A DNA stretch of 64,000 nt from Cellulomonas sp. KRMCY2 (GCF_000526515.1 NZ_JAGF01000001.1:3224001-3288000), one strand, 5' to 3'. Numbered from the stretch's first letter, positions 55,676-63,925 are shown. The notes: generated from the sequence alone by a model not told the origin. Program-made: numbers and translations.

Positions 55676-57106
55676 GGTCAAGTCCTGGGGAGTGGTGTAG
55701 CGGTTCGGCGTGATTCTTCGCGGTGAAGCTATGCGCTCAGGGTGTTGAGGGTGGGGGTGTCCTCCTGGTTGTGGTGGGGGTTGTCGATGAGGGTCAGGCG
55801 GGCTCGGCTCAGGACCTCGAGGCCGAAGTAGCGGCGTCCTTCGGCCCATTCGTCGTGCTGCTCGGCCAGCACGGCGCCGACGAGTCGGATGATGCTGGTG
55901 CGGTCGGGGAAGATCCCCACGACGTCGGTGCGCCGGCGGATCTCCCGGTTCAACCGCTCGTTGGGGTTGTTCGACCAGACCTGCCGCCACAGCGCTTTGG
56001 GGAACGTGGCGAACGCCAGGACGTCTGCCCGGGCGCCGTCCAGGTGGGCGTAGACGTCGGGCAGCTGGGTCTCGACGGCGTCGAGGAGCTTGTCGAACTG
56101 GGCGTTGACCGCAGGCTCGTCGACCTGGTCGTAGGTGGAGTGGAGCATGGCCTTGACCGCGGGCCAGGCGGACTTCGGGCAGATGCTCATCAGGTTCGCC
56201 GCGTAGTGGGTGCGGCACCGCTGCCAGGTCGCCCCGGGCAGGGTCGCGCCGATCGCCTCGACCAGGCCGGCGTGGGCGTCGGAGGTGACGAGCTGGACGC
56301 CGGTCAGGCCCCGGGCGACCAGATCCCGGAAGAACGTCAACCACCCCGCTCCGGACTCTGCCGAGGCGACCTGGACGCCCAAGATCTCCCGGAAACCGTC
56401 CCCGTTGACGCCGGTGGCGACCATGGCGGCGACCTTCACGACCCGCCCGCCCTCGCGGACCTTCATCGTCAGGGCGTCCGCGGCCAGGAACGTGTAGGGC
56501 CCGGCGTCCAGGGGTCGGGTGCGGAAGTCCTCGACCTGCGCGTCCAGGTCCCGAGCCATCACCGAGACCTGCGAACGGGACAGCCCGGTGATCCCGAGGG
56601 ACTGGACGAGCTTGTCCATCCGGCGGGTCGAGACCCCGAGCAGGTAGCAGGTCGCCACGACCGAGGTCAGGGCGGCCTCGGCGCGGCGGCGCCGCTCGAG
56701 GAGCCACTCGGGGAAGTACGTGCCGGCCCGCAGCTTGGGGATCGCGACGTCCAGGGTCCCGGTGCGGGTGTCCAGGTCGCGGTGGCGGTACCCGTTGCGC
56801 TGCGTAGTTCGGGTGTCGCTGACCTGCCCCCAGGCCGCGCCACACACGGCGTCGGCGTCAGCGGACAGCAGGGCGTTGATGAACGTGGTGAGCATCTGAC
56901 GCATCAGGTCCGGGGAGGACTGGGCCAGGTGCTCGTGCAGAAAGTCAGCAGGGTCAATACTCGACGGAGCGGTCATCGTGTTGTTCCTCTTCGAGTTGGC
57001 TTTGGACGGTCTCTCGAAGGATCACGCGGTGACCGCGCCTACGTCCACGATCTCGACGACGACACAACCACCGGGCTACCGGTACACCACTCTGCTGGAC
57101 GCAACT
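55676..57106 (-). mobile_element. IS256-family insertion sequence (1431 bp)
   Basis: Ends carry imperfect inverted repeats of about 29 bp (55676-55704 and 57078-57106, sharing GTCC near the tip and AGTGGTGTA further in). They are flanked by the direct repeat CCGGCTAG (55668-55675 and 57107-57114), the 8-bp target duplication expected for IS256. One transposase gene. The duplication is perfect, so the insertion looks fairly recent. Confidence 0.85.
55729..56976 (-). CDS. IS256-family transposase
   Basis: 415 aa, full length. DDE motif: first Asp in FLAADALTMKV near residue 169, second in LVTSDAHAGL near 236, Glu in NPNERLNREIRRRTDVVGIF near 335. The family signature around the Glu is intact, so the enzyme should be active. 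It differs clearly in sequence from the transposase at 60923, so the two IS are different elements of one family. Confidence 0.95.
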   Translation of the reverse strand: MTAPSSIDPADFLHEHLAQSSPDLMRQMLTTFINALLSADADAVCGAAWGQVSDTRTTQRNGYRHRDLDTRTGTLDVAIPKLRAGTYFPEWLLERRRRAEAALTSVVATCYLLGVSTRRMDKLVQSLGITGLSRSQVSVMARDLDAQVEDFRTRPLDAGPYTFLAADALTMKVREGGRVVKVAAMVATGVNGDGFREILGVQVASAESGAGWLTFFRDLVARGLTGVQLVTSDAHAGLVEAIGATLPGATWQRCRTHYAANLMSICPKSAWPAVKAMLHSTYDQVDEPAVNAQFDKLLDAVETQLPDVYAHLDGARADVLAFATFPKALWRQVWSNNPNERLNREIRRRTDVVGIFPDRTSIIRLVGAVLAEQHDEWAEGRRYFGLEVLSRARLTLIDNPHHNQEDTPTLNTLSA

Positions 57107-57110
57107 CCGG

Positions 57111-57620
57111 CTAGGCAGAGCAGAGCGCCTGGGGCACACAGTTCGTATTCGCGGCGAGCGCCTGGGCGAGGAGGGCGAGGACCGCGAGCGCAGCGCCAAC
57201 GATGACCCACCCGGCAGCAAGGCGCGCCTCTGCCGCCTGCTCTGCGGCCTGCTCTCCTGCCAGCGACTCGGCGCGCGCGGCCCGAGCTTCTAGTTCTGCC
57301 AGGCGGGCGTCGTGGGCAGTGGAGTCGGCAGCCAGGCCGGCGAGTCGGGCGCTCATGTCTTGCAGGTAAGCCGCAAGGTCGGCTGGCATGTCTCGCGGGA
57401 CCACGGACGCCGAGGCGCTCTGGGTGACCATCGGGAGCACGCTTCGTATGGCGCCGGAGACGGTCGGGCGACGGCCGGACAGCTTCCACCAGGCAGACCG
57501 CAGCCATCGCGCAACGCTTCGCCGCCCGTGGCCGCCCCAGGCTCGCACCTGATCGACTGCAACCGCCTGAGCCAGGATCGAGGCCAGCGTGAGCGCGATT
57601 GAGAGTCCCTGCCAGGTCAT
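57111..57620 (-). CDS. Two-helix membrane protein with coiled coil
   Basis: 169 aa from ATG 57620. N-terminal helix (about 5-22), a middle part with a long coiled coil (about 85-140; AELEARAARAESLAGEQAAE), and a C-terminal helix (about 142-162). Start choice rests on TACCGT 7 nt upstream (leaderless). The TAG stop lies inside the IS target duplication, so the gene is complete. Before the insertion it stood about 40 bp upstream of the HIRAN gene on the same strand. Confidence 0.65.
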   Translation of the reverse strand: MTWQGLSIALTLASILAQAVAVDQVRAWGGHGRRSVARWLRSAWWKLSGRRPTVSGAIRSVLPMVTQSASASVVPRDMPADLAAYLQDMSARLAGLAADSTAHDARLAELEARAARAESLAGEQAAEQAAEARLAAGWVIVGAALAVLALLAQALAANTNCVPQALCSA

Positions 57621-57627
57621 GTCGCCG

Positions 57628-57633
57628 ACGGTA
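57628..57633 (-). promoter_or_regulatory. -10 box of leaderless promoter
   Basis: On the minus strand TACCGT, 7 nt before ATG 57620, with TTGGGC 17 bp further upstream as a possible -35. It is the only promoter-like sequence seen for the three-gene minus-strand cargo set. Confidence 0.55.
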
Positions 57634-57767
57634 TCCACACGGGCGGTTCTGCCCAAGGCCGGCCTGCTCCGAGGTGCGCCTCGGTCAGCTCCCCGCCCAG
57701 CGAGTAGCCCCGCGGTCTGGCCGCGTGGCGCGGGACTCCCGCTGACAGTGCCGAGGAGACTGGACCC

Positions 57768-58628
57768 ATGACGGAAGGCCGATGGCAACCGATGGGCACC
57801 GACCCTGGGCACTTCGATGTGCTGCACGAAGGTGTTCCACCCTGGCTCGCCGACCAGCTCTGGATTTGGATAGGTACACAGCTGCGCGTGACGCTTCCGG
57901 GTGGTGGCGCCGGTTGGAATGTGGGCCTCGTGCGCGCGTATGAAACGAAGCGTAGATCGGCCCAGCCACTTGCTGGCCGAGTTGAATCGGTCGGAACAAG
58001 CGCCTTGAGGCCGGTGTGGTCGGCCGACGAGGTTATCTACTTCATCGACTTCCTCGCCTCTCGGTTGTCACCCGAGTCTGGTTGGAGCGAGACACTCGAG
58101 CGGATGCTGTCAGAGGCGGGATCTGCTTGGAGGGTTGGCACAAGAGACGGCTTTCCCGGCCTTGAGAGGCGAGTGGCGCTCGGGGTTCAGGAGTCGGCCG
58201 AGCACGTCATGTCAACGGCTGGCGGCGCCGGGCGCCGGCTCTCGGAGGCATGGCACGCGATCTTCGGAGCGAGCCCTGACCCTTCACGGGCGTACCTACT
58301 CGCGGTCAAGGCGGTGGAGGACGCTGCGCAACCGGCGATAAGCCCGAAGGACCCGTCCGCAACCCTGGGGAAGATGCTGCGCGTCGTTCGCGACCAGGGG
58401 AGTTGGTCGCTTCCTCTTCAGCGCGAGCACTCCGAAGCGCAGACCGGCGATCTGCTTGCATCCATGATGCAGGCACTCTGGACCGGCCAGGCCGATCGCC
58501 ATGGCGGGGGCGCCACGCCGGAGATAGCGATCACACCTGAAGCGGCCGAGACGGCTGTTCTGCTCGCGGTGACCCTCGTCCACTGGTTCACAGGGGGGCA
58601 CGCCCAGAGGTCACAGTCGAGCGCCTAG
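57768..58628 (+). CDS. Protein with Abi/HEPN-like C-terminus
   Basis: 286 aa, ATG with GAGGAG upstream. The C-terminal half is helical: AYLLAVKAVEDAAQPAISPK near residue 175, then LLASMMQALWTGQADRHGGG near 230 and AAETAVLLAVTLVHWFTGG near 257. A DRHGG-type motif between two such helices resembles the C-terminal domain of abortive-infection (Abi/HEPN-like) proteins. The strict RxxxxH ribonuclease motif is not present, so nuclease activity is doubtful. It diverges from the membrane/HIRAN operon over 147 bp. Confidence 0.45.
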   Translation: MTEGRWQPMGTDPGHFDVLHEGVPPWLADQLWIWIGTQLRVTLPGGGAGWNVGLVRAYETKRRSAQPLAGRVESVGTSALRPVWSADEVIYFIDFLASRLSPESGWSETLERMLSEAGSAWRVGTRDGFPGLERRVALGVQESAEHVMSTAGGAGRRLSEAWHAIFGASPDPSRAYLLAVKAVEDAAQPAISPKDPSATLGKMLRVVRDQGSWSLPLQREHSEAQTGDLLASMMQALWTGQADRHGGGATPEIAITPEAAETAVLLAVTLVHWFTGGHAQRSQSSA

Positions 58629-58655
58629 GCGCCGTACCAAGATTACTGTTATAGG

Positions 58656-58677
58656 TCCCCCTGATAACTGATAGGGT
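58656..58677 (+). promoter_or_regulatory. int promoter with integrase arm-type site
   Basis: TAGGGT (58672-58677) is 6 nt before the int ATG, a leaderless promoter. Just upstream and touching it, TCCCCCTGATA (58656-58666) followed by CTGATA repeats the sequence found inverted at both element ends. Integrase or Xis binding here would repress int. Confidence 0.6.
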
Positions 58678-58683
58678 CCATCT

Positions 58684-59919
58684 ATGACAAGGCGCGCGTT
58701 AGAAATCGGGCAGCACGGCCCCATCTCCGTGACCTACCAGCACAAGGACGAGCGGGGGAAGTGGGTCGCCGCTGAGGCTCCCCGCAGGCGCACGGCGGGC
58801 GCTCGGACAGACGAGCGCTACCGGGCACGAGCCAAGTACCGCGACACGGACGGCGTGGTCCGCGACGTGGAGGCGCACCGTGGCGCCAAGGCAGCGGCCG
58901 AGACAGCTCTCGTGCAGGCACTCGCTCGCCGCGGGCAGTCTGCTGCTCTCACCGGCATGACGGCTGAAACGCGGTTCGCAGACGCGCTGCCGCTGTGGGA
59001 GCGGGAGATCACCGAGCACGCAGGGCTGTCGGCGTCCTCACAGCGGGTCTACCTGCTGACGATGGCCGGACACGTGACGCCCGTGCTGGGAGCGATGCGG
59101 CTGCGCGAGATCACAGTGCCCGTGCTGACGGACGCGCTGCGCGCCATCGCGAGCGGTGAGGGGAGCGGCGGCTCAGGGTCAGCCAAGACAGCACGGACGG
59201 TCCTGCGCTCGTTCTTCGACCTGGCGCAGCGGCACGGCGCCGTGGAGGCGAACCTCGTGCGAGCCGTGCCGGCGATCCGAGCGGACAAGCGCCAGCGCAG
59301 CGCTACCGCCACCGCGAGCGCCCGCACCACGGCGCGTGCGTTCACCCGCGAGGAGCGGGACGCGCTGCTGGCCTACGCCGAGCAGGACGAGCGTGCGCAG
59401 GCTCGTGACCTGCCGGACCTGCTCGCGTTCCTTGCGGGGACAGGCGTACGGATCGGGGAGGCGTTGGCCGTGCGTTGGCAGGACCTCGACCTGGACGCGG
59501 GGGAGGCTCACGTCAGTGGCACCGTGGTCGCCGTCAAGGGCCAGGGCGTGACTCGACAGGACGGCGGCAAGACCAAGGCGAGCACGCGCAGCGTGGCGCT
59601 GCCCTCGTGGCTCGTAGACCGCCTGCGCGCTCGGCAGGAGCGGACGGGGACGGACACGCCTGCTGTGCTCGCCAACACTGTCGGCGCGCTGCGCGACCCG
59701 TCCAACACTGCGCACCACGTTCGGGACGTGCTCACGGCGGCAGGCTTCCCGTGGGCTACGTCACACACGTTCCGCAAGACGGCAGGGACGCTGCTCACCG
59801 ATGCGGGCGTGTCGATTCGCGAGGTAGCCAACCAGCTCGGGCACGCGAAGGTCAGCACGACCCTGGACTACTACCAGGGCCGGGGGACCGTCACCCGGCA
59901 GGCAGCCGACGTGCTCTGA
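58684..59919 (+). CDS. Tyrosine site-specific integrase
   Basis: 411 aa, full length. N-terminal arm-binding region (about 1-90), SAM-like core-binding domain (about 95-190) and catalytic domain with Arg in GTGVRIGEALAVRW near 257, Lys in GGKTKASTRSV near 297, HxxR in TSHTFRKTAGTLL near 360, His in QLGHAKVSTTLDYYQ near 384 and the nucleophile Tyr just after. It recombines the 37-bp tRNA-Asn sequence. Placement next to the tRNA is the usual arrangement. Confidence 0.95.
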   Translation: MTRRALEIGQHGPISVTYQHKDERGKWVAAEAPRRRTAGARTDERYRARAKYRDTDGVVRDVEAHRGAKAAAETALVQALARRGQSAALTGMTAETRFADALPLWEREITEHAGLSASSQRVYLLTMAGHVTPVLGAMRLREITVPVLTDALRAIASGEGSGGSGSAKTARTVLRSFFDLAQRHGAVEANLVRAVPAIRADKRQRSATATASARTTARAFTREERDALLAYAEQDERAQARDLPDLLAFLAGTGVRIGEALAVRWQDLDLDAGEAHVSGTVVAVKGQGVTRQDGGKTKASTRSVALPSWLVDRLRARQERTGTDTPAVLANTVGALRDPSNTAHHVRDVLTAAGFPWATSHTFRKTAGTLLTDAGVSIREVANQLGHAKVSTTLDYYQGRGTVTRQAADVL

Positions 59920-59929
59920 GCACGGGCTA

Positions 59930-59949
59930 CAGGGGGACTATCAGGGGGA
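59930..59949. promoter_or_regulatory. Right-end integrase arm-type site
   Basis: CAGGGGGA occurs twice 13 bp apart, the second within TATCAGGGGGA (59939-59949), the same 11-mer as at the left end (49257-49267) and, inverted, before int (58656-58666). Confidence 0.6.
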
Positions 59950-59973
59950 TCGCGGTCGCAGCCGCACAAAACG

Positions 59974-60013
59974 AGAGGGTCTGACCGGAGCGTTTGCCCT
60001 GGTCAGACCCTCT
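59974..60013. terminator. Strong hairpin serving int and tRNA-Asn
   Basis: AGAGGGTCTGACC (59974-59986) pairs with GGTCAGACCCTCT (60001-60013), a perfect 13-bp stem. TTTT follows on the plus strand and CGTTTTG on the minus, so it can stop int from the left and tRNA-Asn from the right. Confidence 0.75.
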
Positions 60014-60018
60014 TTTGC

Positions 60019-60093
<75 letters not shown>

Positions 60094-60205
60094 TCGCGGT
60101 TCGCAATGCTACCCGATCGTCGGGGGTGCACCCGCATGCGCGCGGGGCGCCCCGTGATCGGGCGGCTGTGCGGAACGCCGGCGAGGCGCCGGCGGGCGGC
60201 ATGGG

Positions 60206-60724
60206 TCAGTGCAGCCCCACGGTCTCCCGGACCCGCGCCTCGACGGCATCCACCACCGCGGCGGTCCCGGGGTCGTCCAGGTCCACGTCACCGGTGCCGA
60301 GCACCTGGGTCAGGAGGGCGCCGTCGGCCGCGCGGCGCAGCGCCACGCGCACGACGGCGCCGGAGGGCAGCGTCACGCGCTCGGTGTGCACGACCGACGA
60401 CTGCACCCGGTCGTGGACGGCCCGGGGCAGGGCGATCGACCGGTCGTCCGCCAGGTGCAGGACGGTCGGTGCGCGACCGTCGACCCACGTGACCGTCAGG
60501 GTGGCCGACTCCGCGTCCAGCCGAGCGCCGTCGACCTCGGACCAGGACCGCCGAAGCACTGTGGCGTCGTGCGCGCCGCCGGTCGTGACGTGCAGGGCGT
60601 GCACGCTCGCGGCTGCCCATCCGTCGGTGAGCTCGGCAGCGGCGATCACTCGGTCGCCTCGGGGAAGGTCGAGCCTCGCGCGTACGGCGTCGGGCATCGC
60701 GGTGCGTCGTCGGAGCAGGGACAT
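60206..60724 (-). CDS. Conserved actinobacterial protein of unknown function
   Basis: 172 aa, soluble, no TM. Opens LLRRRTAMPDAVRARLDLPR and GDRVIAAAELTDGWAAASVH, then beta-rich segments (ATLTVTWVDGRAP, VVRVALRRAADGALLTQVLG). Such proteins are found widely beside tRNA genes in actinobacteria without assigned function. ATG 60724 starts head-to-head with the CAU tRNA. Confidence 0.7.
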   Translation of the reverse strand: MSLLRRRTAMPDAVRARLDLPRGDRVIAAAELTDGWAAASVHALHVTTGGAHDATVLRRSWSEVDGARLDAESATLTVTWVDGRAPTVLHLADDRSIALPRAVHDRVQSSVVHTERVTLPSGAVVRVALRRAADGALLTQVLGTGDVDLDDPGTAAVVDAVEARVRETVGLH

Positions 60725-60760
60725 GACTCCAACCTAACCCCGGGTAGCCTTGGCGACCGC

Positions 60761-60834
60761 GGGCCAGTAGCTCAGCCGGTCAGAGCAGCGGACTCATAAT
60801 CCGTCGGTCGTGGGTTCAAGCCCCACCTGGCCCA
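60761..60834 (+). tRNA. tRNA with CAU anticodon (Met or Ile2)
   Basis: 74 nt. Acceptor GGGCCAG with CTGGCCC, D-loop AGCTCAGCCGGTCAGAGC, anticodon loop CTCATAA, T-loop GGTTCAAGCC, discriminator A. A CAU anticodon reads AUG, or AUA if TilS adds lysidine. The initiator's unpaired first base is absent, so it is elongator Met or Ile2; I cannot decide between them by eye. Confidence 0.92.
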
Positions 60835-60866
60835 CCGCGTTCGTGCATGGCTCCGGCTGATGCTCG

Positions 60867-62277
60867 GGTGACGTCCCGCTGAGTGGTGGAGTTGCTCGAC
60901 ACCGTGCGGGTCAGTGTGTTGATCATGCCGTGAGGAGTTCGGGGGCGTCCACCTCCGTCGCGGTCAGGGTCATGGTGGCGAGCTGGGCCATGGAGTGCTC
61001 GGACAGGTAGCGGCGGTCGGTGGCGGCCCATTCGTCGTGGGCTTCGACCAGGACGGCGCCGGCCAGGCGCAGCAGGGCGGCGGGGTTGGGGAAGACCCCC
61101 ACGACGTCGGTGCGGCGTTTGACTTCCTTGTTCAGTCGTTCCAGGGGGTTGGTCGACCAGATCTTCTTCCAGTGGCTGGCGGGGAAGCCGGTGAACGCGA
61201 GCAGGTCCTCGCGGGCGTCGGTGAGCATCGCGGCGACCTTGGGGTGGGAGCGGCCCAGCATCGTGGCGATGACCTCGAACTGCTCGCCGACGTGGGCGTC
61301 GTCGGGCTGGGCGAAGATCGTGCGGATCGCCGCGGCGACCATCTCGGCGTTGGTCCTGGACACCGCGTCGAGCACGTTGCGGGTGAAGTGGACCCGGCAG
61401 CGTTGCCAGGACGAGCCGAGCAACACCGAGGCGATCGCGGTCTTCAACCCCTCATGGGCGTCGGAGATGACCAGCTGCACCCCGCCCAGGCCCCGGGCCT
61501 TGAGGGACCGCAGGAAGCTGGTCCAGAAGGCGCCGTTCTCGGAGTCCCCGACGTCGAACCCCAGGACCTCACGGTGACCGTCGGCGCGGACCCCGGTGGC
61601 GATGACCACGGCCTGGGACACCACCCGACGCCCGACCCTGGCCTTGCAGTAGGTCGCGTCCAGGTAGACGTAGGGGAACGCGATCTGGTCCAGCGACCGG
61701 TCGCGGAACGCACCGACCTCCTCGTCCAGGCCGGCGCAGATCCGGCTGACCTCACTCTTGGAGATCCCGGTGTCGGCCCCCAGAGCCTTGACCAGGTCAT
61801 CGACCTTGCGGGTGGAGACCCCGTGCAGGTAGGCCTCCATCACCACCGCGAACAGCGCCTGGTCGACCCGGCGACGCCGCTCGAGCAACGAGGGGAAGAA
61901 CGACCCGGTGCGCAGCTTAGGGATCCGCAGCTCCAAGTCCCCGGCCGTGGTCGTCAGGACCCGGTCCCGCGACCCGTTGCGCAGGGCGGTCCGCTCGGCG
62001 GTGCGCTGCCAGGGGCCGGCGCCGATCACCGCGGTCGCCTCGGCGTCGATCAGCTCTTGATACAGGTGCTCGGTCGCGGTCCGGACCCGGTCGGTGACCT
62101 CGGTGTCCTTCAATGCGGTCAGCAGGTCGAGCAGGGCAGACTGGTCCATGGCCATCGTGCGATGTCCTTCCGTGAGTTCCCTAGTCCGGTCTCACCGACC
62201 ATCGCACGATGGCCTTCTCCGTCGCGGTCACCACGACGAACAAGATCGAGAACTACACCACCCCAGGGGACGTCACC
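60867..62277 (-). mobile_element. IS256-family insertion sequence (1411 bp)
   Basis: Inverted repeats begin GGTGACGTCCC at both tips (60867 inward and 62277 inward) and continue with GTGGTG and AGTT further in. They are flanked by a perfect 8-bp target duplication GATGCTCG (60859-60866 and 62278-62285). It lies 32 bp downstream of the CAU tRNA and outside the tRNA-Asn element. Confidence 0.92.
60923..62155 (-). CDS. IS256-family transposase
   Basis: 410 aa, full length. DDE: Asp in VYLDATYCKARVGRRV near residue 168, Asp in LVISDAHEGLKTA near 234, Glu in NPLERLNKEVKRRTDVVGVF near 333. C/D-rich zinc-type segment SWQRCRVHFTRNVL near 252 is normal for the family. All motifs intact. Confidence 0.95.
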   Translation of the reverse strand: MAMDQSALLDLLTALKDTEVTDRVRTATEHLYQELIDAEATAVIGAGPWQRTAERTALRNGSRDRVLTTTAGDLELRIPKLRTGSFFPSLLERRRRVDQALFAVVMEAYLHGVSTRKVDDLVKALGADTGISKSEVSRICAGLDEEVGAFRDRSLDQIAFPYVYLDATYCKARVGRRVVSQAVVIATGVRADGHREVLGFDVGDSENGAFWTSFLRSLKARGLGGVQLVISDAHEGLKTAIASVLLGSSWQRCRVHFTRNVLDAVSRTNAEMVAAAIRTIFAQPDDAHVGEQFEVIATMLGRSHPKVAAMLTDAREDLLAFTGFPASHWKKIWSTNPLERLNKEVKRRTDVVGVFPNPAALLRLAGAVLVEAHDEWAATDRRYLSEHSMAQLATMTLTATEVDAPELLTA

Positions 62278-62402
62278 GATGCTCGACGCTCGCTCATGTG
62301 GGAGCTGAGCGTGGCCGAGCAGCGGTACACCCAGCGGTGCTGTCGGTGGTGGATCACCCACGAGCTCGGCCGGGGCAGTGTGGCGGTCTCCGCGCCATCG
62401 GT

Positions 62403-63797
62403 CTACCGGGCGCTTCGCCACCCTCGCCAGCTTCGGTTGGCCGCAGGCTCGGGATCGGTCGGCTCTGGGGGCCGGCTCTCTTCCTCGCCGGACAGTCCAC
62501 CGAGCGCGGTGTTGTCGTGACCGAGAATCGGGACCCGGCGAATGATGTGGCGGGCGATCTCGTGCACGAGTTCGAAGTCCTGCGTCACCACGGTGTCGTA
62601 GAAGCCGGGTGACGAGGCCCGCGCAAAGACAGCGGCCGGTGCCTGGTCGCTCAGCACGATGAAGAACTTCTCTCCCGCGAACGCGTCGCCCCGGGGAAGG
62701 CAGACACCGCGGGCTCCCGGTGCGGGCTCTGCAGGCATCTCGGTCCCGAACACGACGAAGACCATCGCGGACTCGGGTACCCCTGTTGCCACCAGCTCGG
62801 CGGGAAGGTCGTCGTCGCCTACGCACAGGAGGTAGACCGACGGGCATCCGCTCGCGTGGGGACGGTGCGCGAGCATCGCCCCGAGCTCGGCCAGGTGAGC
62901 TCCGCTCGCCCTGACGAGCGGGCTGTCTTCGAAGAGCTCGAACGGCGATGCGACGTGCAGGTCGGTGGGCACCACCTTGATCAATGGGATCGGGGCGTGC
63001 GGGGGTGGGTAGGTCTCGCGGAGCGGGCCGGGCCGTCCCAGGTGGTGCCCTTGGCCATACACGGCTCCAAGTGCCCGAGCCCATCGCTCGTCCTCATCGG
63101 TCTCGATGCCCTCGACAAGCAGGACCGCACCCGTCTTCTCGGTGTGGCGAAGCACGCTGGTGACGATCTCGGAGGCCGCCTCCCGGCCCGCGTTGTTGAG
63201 CCGGCGCAGGTCGAGCTTGACCACGTCGGGTTCCACGATGGGTAGCATCGCGATCGGCGACGGGCTGCTGCCGACGTTGTCGATCGCGATTCCCCAGCCC
63301 ATCTCCCTGGCTCGGTCGGCCGCTGCCAGTACCCCGGCCGGGTCCGCGGCGAGCGCCCGGTCGTTGACCTCGACGAGCACCCGAAGGTGCGACTCGGCCT
63401 TCCGGATCACGGGCGCCAGGTCCGCTGGACACTCCACAGCGAATCCCTCGGGCTCGACGTTGACGAACAATGAGATCGACGGCGGTACACCCTCCTTGAG
63501 GAACGCCGCGAAAGCAGTCGCACGGCACACCCAGTCCAGTTCGGCGACTCGGCCGACCCGGCGAGCGGCCTCGAACAACGCCATCGGGGAGGCAAGAGCC
63601 GTCGCCTCCGGTCCGCGGACCAATGCCTCGAGCGCGACAACCTGACCAGAACGCAGGTCGACCAGCGGCTGAAACACGACACTCAGATCACGTTCCTCGA
63701 GCAGGCGCGTGAACAGGCAGTCAACCTCGTCACCCTCAAACCCCGGGACGTCACGGACGACCTCCGCAGGACCCCGCGCCAACTCGCTCGCGATCAC
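62403..63797 (-). CDS. EAL-DICT protein with degenerate EAL active site
   Basis: 464 aa from GTG 63797 (AGAGGAG 8 nt upstream). EAL domain (about 20-255): ALEALVRG (EAL kept), VNVEPEGF, EVNDRAL in place of the usual ExT, AIDNVGSS in place of DDFGxG, KLDLRRL, VEGIET and QGHHLGRP. Loss of the second metal-binding Asp suggests it binds rather than cuts cyclic-di-GMP. The C-terminal 170 residues (from ASPFELFEDSP) form a DICT-type sensor domain, a common partner of EAL. Likely a cytoplasmic signal receptor. Confidence 0.8.
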   Translation of the reverse strand: MIASELARGPAEVVRDVPGFEGDEVDCLFTRLLEERDLSVVFQPLVDLRSGQVVALEALVRGPEATALASPMALFEAARRVGRVAELDWVCRATAFAAFLKEGVPPSISLFVNVEPEGFAVECPADLAPVIRKAESHLRVLVEVNDRALAADPAGVLAAADRAREMGWGIAIDNVGSSPSPIAMLPIVEPDVVKLDLRRLNNAGREAASEIVTSVLRHTEKTGAVLLVEGIETDEDERWARALGAVYGQGHHLGRPGPLRETYPPPHAPIPLIKVVPTDLHVASPFELFEDSPLVRASGAHLAELGAMLAHRPHASGCPSVYLLCVGDDDLPAELVATGVPESAMVFVVFGTEMPAEPAPGARGVCLPRGDAFAGEKFFIVLSDQAPAAVFARASSPGFYDTVVTQDFELVHEIARHIIRRVPILGHDNTALGGLSGEEESRPPEPTDPEPAANRSWRGWRSAR

Positions 63798-63925
63798 TGT
63801 CGGCTCCTCTGGAGACTCGTGGAAGAAGACGCGTGCCCCATCGACACTGCCCCTGCGAGACCCATCGGTTGGCGCGGGAGCTGTGTGAGGCCAACCCGCC
63901 GACGCGAAGAGGATCAGTCGGAACC

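Noticed and set aside
55625-56845. 406-codon second frame inside the IS at 55676
   Set aside because: Shadow of the transposase frame, Arg/Pro/Gly-rich without DDE motifs.
57768-58628. Calling the 286-aa protein a HEPN ribonuclease
   Set aside because: The RxxxxH catalytic motif is absent; only a general helical DRHGG resemblance remains, so it is kept as a tentative note.
49141-60018. Complete prophage
   Set aside because: No terminase, portal, capsid, tail or lysis gene is recognisable in 10.9 kb.
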